From positions 1-6,894 of the forward strand of contig JAJRAG010000015.1 in assembly GCA_028682925.1 (NCBI GenBank): a stretch of 6,894 nt of DNA. The letters run 5' to 3'. Within the stretch, counting starts at the first letter, position 1; each line of letters begins with the position of its first letter. Under the pieces are notes generated by a model, which saw only the letters and a program-made list of their open reading frames with translations, had not been told where the DNA came from and searched no databases. The position numbers and the translations under genes are program-made. Shown here in pieces: positions 1 through 5,909 of this stretch. Source of the stretch: Methanomassiliicoccales archaeon (GTDB lineage Archaea > Thermoplasmatota > Thermoplasmata > Methanomassiliicoccales > JACIVX01).

Positions 1-914
1 AGACCGACTCCGGTGGTGTAGTTGTGCGGGCTGCAGGCGATATTGAAAGCCTCTGCGAGCGCGCAGATCTTCTTCGTTTCAGTGATGCCTCCACATCTCA
101 TGATGTCCGGCATGGCAAAGTCAACGCCGTTCTTGAGGAACAGTTCCTTGAACCCCCATTTCGTGTACTCGTTCTCGCCGGTCGCGATCGGAATGTCGAG
201 TTTGCTCTTCAGATAAGCGTAGCCATCCACGTCGTATGGTGATAATGGCTCCTCATACCAGTAGACACCGTGCTTCTCAAGCATTCTTCCGATTTTCAAC
301 GCTTCGACACGCTCGTATCCGCAATTCATGTCGACCATGAGACCGACGTCGTCCCCGATCGCTTCTTTGATGGCAATGACCCTTTTCTCATCTTCCACCA
401 GACCATTCCCGAGGTGCGTCTTGACCATGGGAAATCCCTTGGCAACGTGCTTCTTTGCCGTCTTAGCCATATTGGCAGGAGTGTCCCAGAAAAGGTCGCT
501 CGCATACGCCTGGATTCGTTTATTCCCTCTGGCATCGCCTCCCATGAGCTTGTATGTCGGAACACCGTAGTACTTCCCAGCGATGTCCCACAGCGCCATG
601 TCGACCCCGCTTGCGGCCGCGACCCCCTGCCCCTTCTGGTCCCAATAAACCGTGGTCATCAGCATCTTGCGCCATAGTCTTTCGATGTCGAGGGGGTCCT
701 GACCGATGAGCCAGGGTTTGAATTTCCTATCGATAATCGTCTTCACGATATAGTACTCTGGCCCATATCCTTCGCCTATGCCCTGGATGCCCTTGTCGGT
801 GTCGATAACGACCAACGACGCCCCCCTGAACGAAATCGTCCTTCCCCGGGAACACCCGTTCGGTTCTGGAAGTCTATGCCCTAGAGTAACCACTTTGACA
901 TCCGTGATCTTCAT
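1..914 (-). CDS. Enolase-superfamily enzyme (mandelate racemase type), probable sugar-acid dehydratase; C-terminus cut by window edge
   Basis: Reading from ATG 914 gives 304 open codons to the window edge, most of a family protein of usually 370-400 residues. The N-terminal capping domain covers about residues 1-125, followed by the TIM barrel. Visible barrel motifs are KTH (165-167), the metal ligands Asp195 (VDMN), Glu221 (EEP) and Glu247 (GEN), Asp270 (MPDIMRCGG) and His297 (SPHNY). Asp270 and His297 match the Asp-His general base pair of mandelate racemase, so this belongs to the MR/dehydratase branch of the superfamily rather than to glycolytic enolase. Such enzymes abstract the proton next to a carboxylate with Mg2+; archaeal members are often gluconate, galactonate or arabinonate dehydratases, which is the inferred role. 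The substrate cannot be read from sequence. The second lysine of the usual KxK motif is His167. The start has a strong GGAGG ribosome binding site. The gene is divergent from tmk and has no visible operon partner here. Confidence 0.9.
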   Translation of the reverse strand, partial: MKITDVKVVTLGHRLPEPNGCSRGRTISFRGASLVVIDTDKGIQGIGEGYGPEYYIVKTIIDRKFKPWLIGQDPLDIERLWRKMLMTTVYWDQKGQGVAAASGVDMALWDIAGKYYGVPTYKLMGGDARGNKRIQAYASDLFWDTPANMAKTAKKHVAKGFPMVKTHLGNGLVEDEKRVIAIKEAIGDDVGLMVDMNCGYERVEALKIGRMLEKHGVYWYEEPLSPYDVDGYAYLKSKLDIPIATGENEYTKWGFKELFLKNGVDFAMPDIMRCGGITETKKICALAEAFNIACSPHNYTTGVG

Positions 915-967
915 GCCACATCCTCCGATTGGAGTAATAACAATGTAGGAAATAATCTTTTTCTAAA
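915..967 (-). promoter_or_regulatory. Promoter and Shine-Dalgarno site of the enolase-superfamily gene
   Basis: On the minus strand GGAGG (926-922) lies 7 bases before ATG 914, the clearest ribosome binding site in the window, and it decides this start. Two A/T-rich candidate TATA boxes lie upstream: GATTATTT (957-950), preceded by GAAAAA as a possible BRE, and TTTAGAAA (967-960). They would give leaders of about 13 or 22 bases. I cannot tell which is used. Confidence 0.5.
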
Positions 968-1111
968 CGGGTAAGAAGCGTAGAGCAAAGTGCAAATACG
1001 AATTGGATGGATCTCGAATACCAGAACTGTATCCTCGACTTTCCCATCGTCGTGAAGACCTGGAGAAGACCAGACAGGGTCGGATGAAGCGATCATGACC
1101 TGCTGGAGAGC

Positions 1112-1118
1112 TTTTTAA
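1112..1118 (+). promoter_or_regulatory. TATA-like box of tmk, leaderless spacing
   Basis: TTTTTAA is centred 27 bases before the GTG at 1142, preceded by purine-rich GGAGAG as a possible BRE. Archaeal transcription starts about 25-27 bases after the box centre, so the mRNA probably begins at or very near the start codon. No Shine-Dalgarno sequence precedes the GTG, which fits a leaderless message. The rest of the divergent gap (about 968-1111) shows nothing I can name. Confidence 0.5.
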
Positions 1119-1141
1119 CCGCCAACTCCATTATTGCCTTC

Positions 1142-1816
1142 GTGACCGCCGAGATCGGCCTGACTGGGAGAGATAGGATTTCCTCCGACATCCAGTCGGA
1201 TATCGCCCCGTCGAAAGGGAGGTTCTACACTTTCGAAGGTATCGATGGAGCTGGAAAGAGCACGGTGGCCAAGAGAATCTTCGACATACTCTCCAAGACA
1301 TCTGGTAGACAGGTGATTCTGACCTCGGAGCCCTCGGATTCTTGGCTTGGCGACTGCGTCAGGCGATCTCATGGAGAGGACGTCAGCGCCTTCACGGAGG
1401 CGCTGCTATTCGTCGCTGACAGGGCAAACCACACAGAGAGAATCCGCAGATGGATCGAGAGTGGTATGATCGTCCTCTCCGATCGGTACTATGCCTCAAC
1501 CCTGGCATACCAAGGGGCCATGCTTAAGTCGATTCTCGGAGAGAGAGCAGTGAAGTGGCTCTGGACCGTGAACGAACCTATCATCATACGCCCGGACCTT
1601 ACTTTTCTCCTGACAATATCGCCAGAGACTGGAATGAAAAGGCTCATCGGAAGAAACGAGAGAACGAAATTTGAGAGGCTCGAGTTCCTCCGCGAGGTCG
1701 ACAAGATCTACAGACGCCTTGCCGAAGAGGATGGCACGATTGTTGTAGTCGAAGCATCTGGACCGATCGACGAAGTGGTTGAAACGGTCTTGGAAGCAAT
1801 AGATGGCAACATTTAA
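1142..1816 (+). CDS. tmk: Thymidylate kinase (dTMP kinase)
   Basis: Phosphorylates dTMP to dTDP with ATP, an essential step in dTTP supply. The 224-residue product has the P-loop GIDGAGKST (33-41), SEPSDSW (62-68) at the place of the usual REP motif, ADR (92-94), the DRYYAST substrate motif (114-120), a LID-like region around RNERTKFERL (171-180) and a C-terminal EASGPIDEVV segment typical of the family. Core length is about 200 residues, so some 25 residues precede the usual first beta-strand (RFYTFEG). GTG 1142 is the only accepted start available: an in-frame TGA lies at 1085-1087, and no ATG, GTG or TTG lies between 1142 and the P-loop. The placement of the TATA box agrees with that GTG. 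The coaBC promoter overlaps the tmk stop codon, so the two genes may be transcribed both together and separately. Family assignment is firm; the extension is unexplained. Confidence 0.95.
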   Translation: MTAEIGLTGRDRISSDIQSDIAPSKGRFYTFEGIDGAGKSTVAKRIFDILSKTSGRQVILTSEPSDSWLGDCVRRSHGEDVSAFTEALLFVADRANHTERIRRWIESGMIVLSDRYYASTLAYQGAMLKSILGERAVKWLWTVNEPIIIRPDLTFLLTISPETGMKRLIGRNERTKFERLEFLREVDKIYRRLAEEDGTIVVVEASGPIDEVVETVLEAIDGNI

Positions 1817-1819
1817 TAA
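1812..1819 (+). promoter_or_regulatory. TATA-like box of coaBC, overlapping the tmk stop codon
   Basis: TTTAATAA is centred about 26.5 bases before ATG 1842 and contains the tmk stop codon TAA (1814-1816). The spacing predicts transcription starting at the coaBC start codon. No Shine-Dalgarno motif precedes ATG 1842. This supports both an independent promoter and the choice of 1842 over the in-frame ATGs at 1803 and 1827. Confidence 0.5.
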
Positions 1820-1841
1820 TCGATTTATGGATGGAACCGTC

Positions 1842-3038
1842 ATGCATCCTTCAGAAAGCATCAGATGCACGAAAAGCACGATACTATCTGGAAAACGAGT
1901 CATCTTGGGAATCACAGGAAGCATCGCTGCGGTCGAGTCCCTGGAACTCGCCAGGGAGCTGATTCGTCATGGAGCGGAAATCCAGGCGGTCATGACCTCG
2001 GATGCGTTAAAGATAATCACGGCTCATACAATGGAGTTCGCGACTGGCAATCCAGTGATATTAGATATCGACGGGAGGGTCCAACACGTTTCCCTCCTCG
2101 GGGACTACCCGGACAAAGCGGATATGCTGCTCATCGCTCCATGCACGGCCAACACGATATCGAAGATTGCCACTGGGATCGACGATACTCCCGTCACCAC
2201 GATGGCTACTACCGCGATCGGTTCCAGAGTGCCGATAATGATCGCGCCCGCCATGCACTCTTCGATGTACGTACATCCAGTCATCCAGAAGAACGTGCTG
2301 GCGCTGAAGGAACTTGGCGTAGAATTCGCAGGTCCGCATATGGAGGGGAAGAAGGCCCGATTGGCCTCGATAGATGAGATAGTAAGCAACGTCGTCCGGG
2401 AGCTGGGCAGGGGAGACTATCGCGGGAAAAGCATATTGATAATCGGCGGATCTTCCGAGGAGCCTATAGACGACATGAGGATCATGACGAACAAGGGTAC
2501 AGGTGAGACGGCGGTCCAGTTAGCTCTGGCTTCCTTTGAGAGGGGGGCAGACGTGGAACTCTGGATGGGACGGGCTTCCGTCCCGTTGCCATCGTTCATC
2601 CCGACGAAGCGCTTCAATACAGTCGGAGATCTGCTCAAGATGACCAGCGAGGCCGAACACGATATCGTCATCGTCCCCGCAGCATTATCGGACTATGCGC
2701 CGAAGAAGTCGAGAGGAAAGATACCATCTGGAAATGAGGAGATTGTCCTCCACCTTACCAGATGTCCAAAGATCATTGAGTCCTTGAGATTGAAGAAATG
2801 TGTGCTTGTCGGATTCAAGGCGGAATCTGGTATCGGGGAGAAGGAGCTCGAGAGGAGAGCGAGGTCCCGATTGAAGGCGATAGGACTGGATATGGTCGTC
2901 GCGAACGATCTCATTGATGTCAAGCAGCACGAGACGAAAGTCGTAATGGTCTCCAAGAAAGGTAAGAGCACCGCGTCGGGGACGAAGAGGCAGGTAGCTG
3001 ACGCCGTTCTTGACGAGTTGGCGAGGGTCGCGAAATGA
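1842..3038 (+). CDS. coaBC: Bifunctional phosphopantothenoylcysteine synthetase/decarboxylase (CoaBC)
   Basis: Joins cysteine to 4'-phosphopantothenate (CoaB) and decarboxylates the product to 4'-phosphopantetheine (CoaC, FMN flavoprotein). The product has 398 residues. CoaC domain: GITGSIAA (23-30) for FMN binding, His82 (VQHVSL) matching the catalytic histidine, APCTANT (99-105) and APAMHSSMY (135-143). CoaB domain from about residue 194: IGGSSEEPID (201-210), MTNKGTGETA (215-224), PAALSDYAPKK (279-289) and ANDLIDVK (354-361). The start is set at ATG 1842 because archaeal CoaBC proteins begin MHPSE..TKS, and the TATA spacing agrees; ATG 1803 would add 13 poorly conserved residues and overlap tmk. 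In the bacterial PXMNXXMW motif the Asn is His139, and the flap reads EGKKARLA without cysteine, which I recall as an archaeal pattern. The stop overlaps the next start as ATGA, so it is coupled to pantoate kinase. Confidence 0.95.
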   Translation: MHPSESIRCTKSTILSGKRVILGITGSIAAVESLELARELIRHGAEIQAVMTSDALKIITAHTMEFATGNPVILDIDGRVQHVSLLGDYPDKADMLLIAPCTANTISKIATGIDDTPVTTMATTAIGSRVPIMIAPAMHSSMYVHPVIQKNVLALKELGVEFAGPHMEGKKARLASIDEIVSNVVRELGRGDYRGKSILIIGGSSEEPIDDMRIMTNKGTGETAVQLALASFERGADVELWMGRASVPLPSFIPTKRFNTVGDLLKMTSEAEHDIVIVPAALSDYAPKKSRGKIPSGNEEIVLHLTRCPKIIESLRLKKCVLVGFKAESGIGEKELERRARSRLKAIGLDMVVANDLIDVKQHETKVVMVSKKGKSTASGTKRQVADAVLDELARVAK

Positions 3039-3904
3039 GGGCGACCGCTTTCAGCCCCGGCCACATCACGGGCTTCTTTCAGATATGCGATCACGAGGAG
3101 CTACTGCGCTCAGGTTCGAGGGGGGCGGGTATATGCATAAGCTTGGGAGCAACAAGCACGGTGGTCTCGAACAAGGGGACCGGGGATATCGAGGTGTACA
3201 TAAATGGAGAGAAGAGCGATGCCCCCGTCACAAAGCAGACCCTTGCCCAGATGACATTTGGAAGGGATATGAATCTGAGCGTCGAAACGGTACTTGATCT
3301 TCCAATGGGCCAAGGCTTTGGAATGAGCGCGGCCGGGGCGCTGTCGGCAGCGCTGGCAACGACGGAGATTCTTGAGGAACCTTTCCAAACTGCGCTAGAG
3401 GCGGCGCACGAGGCCGAGGTCCTGCATCGGACAGGTCTGGGAGACGTGGCCGCTCTCTCTAGAGGAGGAGTTACGTTCCGGAGAATCGAGGGCGTTCCAC
3501 CCTATGGACGCGTCGAAAGGATGAAGGGAGACATTGAGCTAGTGCTCGCCACGGTAGGTCCTCCGATATCCACCCCGACCATTCTCTTGAACCCAGATCT
3601 TAGGGAGAGGATAAATCTCATTGGAAAGGAATGCGTCGCTAGTCTTGTGACGAGCCCGACTCTGGCGAATTTCTTCAGATTGTCCAGGGAGTTCGCAATG
3701 AGAACTGGCCTCGCAACTCGCCGGGTCGAAGAGGTGCTGACGGACATTGAGCATCTCGGTCCATCGAGCATGGTGATGCTTGGAAACTCGGTCTTCGCCT
3801 CGGGAGATACTGATGAGCTGGAAAGGGTTCTGGTGAGATACGGATCGACCTACAGAGTCCGCGTCGATGGGAAAGGTCCGAGAGTCATAGAAACCAGAAG
3901 TTGA
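3035..3904 (+). CDS. Pantoate kinase, archaeal GHMP kinase family
   Basis: Phosphorylates pantoate to 4-phosphopantoate with ATP, the first committed step of the archaeal route to CoA; phosphopantothenate synthetase (not in this window) then adds beta-alanine. The 289-residue product opens with the family signature FSPGHITGFFQICDH (6-20) and GSRGAGICISLG (27-38). It carries the GHMP ATP-binding loop as MGQGFGMSAAGALSAALA (91-108) and a HRTGLGDVAAL segment (131-141) typical of the family. ATG 3035 overlaps the coaBC stop as ATGA, with a weak GAGGGT at 3023-3028, so translational coupling is likely. Being in one unit with CoaBC supports a role in CoA synthesis. In Thermoplasmatales, as I recall, a relative may act on pantothenate instead, so the exact substrate stays open. 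It converges on the DUF357 gene with a 25-base gap. Confidence 0.92.
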   Translation: MRATAFSPGHITGFFQICDHEELLRSGSRGAGICISLGATSTVVSNKGTGDIEVYINGEKSDAPVTKQTLAQMTFGRDMNLSVETVLDLPMGQGFGMSAAGALSAALATTEILEEPFQTALEAAHEAEVLHRTGLGDVAALSRGGVTFRRIEGVPPYGRVERMKGDIELVLATVGPPISTPTILLNPDLRERINLIGKECVASLVTSPTLANFFRLSREFAMRTGLATRRVEEVLTDIEHLGPSSMVMLGNSVFASGDTDELERVLVRYGSTYRVRVDGKGPRVIETRS

Positions 3905-3929
3905 GACTCCGACCGTGCCGAGCGATTTC

Positions 3930-4223
3930 TCATTCGTAAAGAGTGAAGATTTCGTCATCTTCTCCGACGTCGAATAGACCCAACCTAGCGCCGCAGTCAA
4001 GCCACCCGTGTGCGTAATTGACGCTTGCGAAAGCATCGACGAATTTGCCTTTCTGTTTGAAATGCTCGGCGTCCTCGAAATACGAGACCGCCATATGAAG
4101 GAAATCGTCCGCCATTCGTTTACCGAACGACCTCGGAGGACAGGAGATTCTCAGCTTCGCGAGCGCTTTTCTTGTGATCTCCAGATACTTGTCCAATCTC
4201 TCTTCAGAAATCCTGTCTTCCAT
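3930..4223 (-). CDS. DUF357 family protein, function unknown
   Basis: A 97-residue, mostly helical, charged protein with no signal peptide, no membrane segment and one fairly polar core. Residues 34-85 show the recognisable DUF357 pattern: ADDFLHMAVSYFEDAEHF (38-55), KGKFVDAFASVNYAHGWLD (58-76), then an acidic tail (GEDDEIF). The family is widespread in archaea and I know no established biochemical role. ATG 4223 lies one base after the HerA-like stop codon (TGA 4227-4225). AGAGG is seen about 7 bases upstream inside the herA end, so the two are almost certainly co-transcribed and translationally coupled. An upstream in-frame start at 4268 would overlap herA by over 40 bases and adds a non-family leader, so I did not use it. 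The pairing suggests a partner or accessory role with the ATPase, but this is inference from position only. Confidence 0.85.
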   Translation of the reverse strand: MEDRISEERLDKYLEITRKALAKLRISCPPRSFGKRMADDFLHMAVSYFEDAEHFKQKGKFVDAFASVNYAHGWLDCGARLGLFDVGEDDEIFTLYE

Positions 4224-4224
4224 C

Positions 4225-5751
4225 TCACATCCTCTTGGAAGGGACGATCTCAACGCTCTCGCCACCATGTTTAGTCTCTCTCGACCTCACTTCGACAAAA
4301 AGCGGCATCTGGATGTTCCCGCCGATGACGAGAGCGACACCAATTGGAAGCCTCTGGATTTCATCCGCGACGCTCGTTGTAAGTCCTTCCACGGATGATG
4401 CGATCGCCTTTAGATCGTTCGGGTTCGTCACCTTGAGGATCATCTGGGTGTTGCACTGACTTAGTACGTTCTTGTCGATCTTGGCGGCCCTCTGGCTTAT
4501 TATTGTCAGCCCAAGCCCGAACTTCCTACCCTCAGAGGCGATCGTCCTGAATATCTTGCTGGAGGCCGCGAGCCCTTGCTGTGGGCAGTAGTTGTGTGCC
4601 TCCTCAACGACCAGCATCATCGGGGGGACCTTGCCAATCTTTCTCAACTCGAAAAGTGCGGTGCAAATCCTGTTCACTATGAGCTCCTGGATATCGGGAG
4701 GAGTGCCTTTGAGGTTGATTATCGTCGTCTTTCCTTTCACGACGATCTCATCGATCCGCGTTCCTTTGGAGGCGAAGATATTGACCTCGTTGAGGTACTC
4801 GAGCTCGGCGATGAGCGCTGCGCTCTGGGTCTCCTCATCAGCTTCCAGAATATGGATTATGTCCTTCAACGAATACTCCTTCTTCACTCCCCTGACGCTC
4901 TCTATCGCCTTGCGCAGAGAAGTCAGATACGTCCTCACATTCTTGATATTGGTGAGACTCAGCAGCTCTCTTGCCTCAAGATTCGAGAGTGTGAACTTAA
5001 GTGGCTGAGCCTTCTTGTTGATGTTGGTATCGGTCGCGAACTCAATGATCTTCTCTGAGTAGCCTCTCGGTGAGACCTTGAAGTTTCGGGACGAGTGAAC
5101 GGCAGGACCTTTCTCCCTCATCGAACCGTACTCACCATGAGGGTCGACCACGAGCACCGTCACATCGTGCTTCATGAATTCCTCGACCAGACCTCCGCAG
5201 AGGAAGCTCTTCCCTCCCCCCGTCTTCGCAAGAATGCTGACATGTTTCTGGACCATCGCATTGATGTCGACCTCTACGCGGATGTCATGACCGAGCAAAA
5301 GGCCAATGTATGCTCCAGTATCGGTGTTCTCCTTCAGTCCGATGACGTTCTTGATGAGTGTGTCGCTCCCTTTGTAGACCAGATCCCCTGCCTTGAAAGG
5401 CGTCCTGGGTACCTGAAGGAGGTTCCTATCGTCTCTGAAACCGATTAGGTCCACCGTGGCAGTGACCTTCTCTTCGATCGACACCTCCTCGCCATCAGAG
5501 ATTAGCTTTGCTCTCTCCAACGAGAGATCGGTTTTGCGCTCCATCTCAGTGACTAGACCGAGGACCCATCCGTCCGTATCGTGCTCGATTTGAACGTATT
5601 CCATCTTTTCAATGTTGCCGGCCACGCGAAAATTGAAGGCGGTCGTGCCGACGTTGCCATAGATGATTCCGACGCAGTCCATGTCCGGGTACTTGTTTGA
5701 CTTCGGAGTACCGTGGCTCTCAACGTGATCTACGGCAGAATCCGAATCCAT
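4225..5751 (-). CDS. herA: HerA-like ATPase / DNA translocase (HAS-barrel plus DUF87 ATPase)
   Basis: HerA-FtsK superfamily motor; the classical archaeal HerA is a hexameric DNA translocase working with NurA and Mre11-Rad50 in DNA end resection. From ATG 5751 the product has 508 residues. A HAS-barrel lies at about 27-113 (CVGIIYGNVGTTAFNF; DGWVLG). The ATPase domain follows: Walker A AKTGGGKS (175-182), VVDPHGEYG (201-209), Walker B LVVEEAH (380-386), SEGRKFGLG (406-414) with a likely arginine finger, and ISQRAAKIDKNVLSQCNT (418-435). The family usually begins close to the barrel, which would favour ATG 5682 (485 residues). I prefer 5751 because the likely promoter predicts an mRNA start near 5762, but neither start has a clear Shine-Dalgarno, so the N-terminus is uncertain. 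The reading frame stays open to 5997, overlapping prs, but that part is not family-like. NurA, Mre11 and Rad50 are not nearby, so it could be a HerA paralogue. Followed by DUF357 one base away; divergent from prs. Confidence 0.9.
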   Translation of the reverse strand: MDSDSAVDHVESHGTPKSNKYPDMDCVGIIYGNVGTTAFNFRVAGNIEKMEYVQIEHDTDGWVLGLVTEMERKTDLSLERAKLISDGEEVSIEEKVTATVDLIGFRDDRNLLQVPRTPFKAGDLVYKGSDTLIKNVIGLKENTDTGAYIGLLLGHDIRVEVDINAMVQKHVSILAKTGGGKSFLCGGLVEEFMKHDVTVLVVDPHGEYGSMREKGPAVHSSRNFKVSPRGYSEKIIEFATDTNINKKAQPLKFTLSNLEARELLSLTNIKNVRTYLTSLRKAIESVRGVKKEYSLKDIIHILEADEETQSAALIAELEYLNEVNIFASKGTRIDEIVVKGKTTIINLKGTPPDIQELIVNRICTALFELRKIGKVPPMMLVVEEAHNYCPQQGLAASSKIFRTIASEGRKFGLGLTIISQRAAKIDKNVLSQCNTQMILKVTNPNDLKAIASSVEGLTTSVADEIQRLPIGVALVIGGNIQMPLFVEVRSRETKHGGESVEIVPSKRM

Positions 5752-5784
5752 CTGTATCCCATCCACGACCATATCATGAGGAGA

Positions 5785-5800
5785 GAATAAGAATGTTTCC
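5785..5800 (-). promoter_or_regulatory. Candidate promoter of the herA-DUF357 unit (BRE plus TATA-like)
   Basis: On the minus strand GGAAAC (5800-5795) is followed directly by ATTCTTATTC. The same GGAAAC-AT arrangement occurs in the proS promoter (6791-6804), which is why I accept a weak TATA box. The predicted transcript start is about 5762, giving a leader of about 11 bases to ATG 5751 or about 80 bases to ATG 5682. Confidence 0.4.
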
Positions 5801-5806
5801 GAATAG

Positions 5807-5826
5807 GTGCCTCTGAAGGTGATGTG
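5807..5826 (+). repeat. Direct repeat copy 1 in the herA/prs divergent promoter region
   Basis: GTGCCTCTGAAGGTGATGTG. It matches copy 2 at 5843-5861 with one gap and one mismatch, including an identical 11-base core AAGGTGATGTG. It starts 7 bases beyond the BRE of the candidate herA promoter. Confidence 0.65.
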
Positions 5827-5842
5827 GAATCGTGTTCTTTCA

Positions 5843-5861
5843 GTGCCCTCAAGGTGATGTG
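5843..5861 (+). repeat. Direct repeat copy 2 in the herA/prs divergent promoter region
   Basis: GTGCCCTCAAGGTGATGTG, same orientation as copy 1 with the cores 35 bases apart. It ends 17 bases before the prs TATA box. Both copies lie wholly between the two divergent promoters, so a shared regulator-binding site is a reasonable but untested reading. Confidence 0.65.
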
Positions 5862-5878
5862 TGGTCCTCTCACAGTAG

Positions 5879-5886
5879 ATATAAAA
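5879..5886 (+). promoter_or_regulatory. TATA box of prs, leaderless spacing
   Basis: ATATAAAA, the best TATA match in the window, is centred 27.5 bases before ATG 5910. This predicts a leaderless prs mRNA, and no Shine-Dalgarno lies before ATG 5910. The box overlaps the in-frame ATG 5886, which argues against that ATG as the start. Confidence 0.6.
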
Positions 5887-5909
5887 TGCCGGAGTGCGAT
5901 TCCGTCGGG

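Noticed and set aside
270..677. 135-residue plus-strand ORF
   Set aside because: Antisense to the enolase-family gene, whose motifs are intact; a shadow frame.
1060..1084. Short inverted repeat around GACC...GGTC before tmk
   Set aside because: Only a 4-base stem, with no T-run; below chance expectation for a structure call.
1007..1087. 26-codon plus-strand ORF (starting MDLEYQNC) upstream of tmk
   Set aside because: No promoter at a fitting distance, no ribosome binding site and no recognisable sequence; likely chance.
1803..1841. ATG 1803 and ATG 1827 as coaBC starts
   Set aside because: They overlap or abut the tmk end and the TATA box, and archaeal CoaBC begins MHPSE at 1842.
4576..5058. 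160-residue plus-strand ORF
   Set aside because: Antisense to the HerA-like ATPase domain; composition reflects the complement of a real gene.
5832..5909. In-frame upstream starts for prs (GTG 5832, ATG 5886)
   Set aside because: The added residues have no family resemblance, homologues begin at MIVV, and ATG 5886 sits inside the TATA box. GTG 5832 does have an SD-like AAGGTGA 9 bases before it, which is probably coincidental with the direct repeat.
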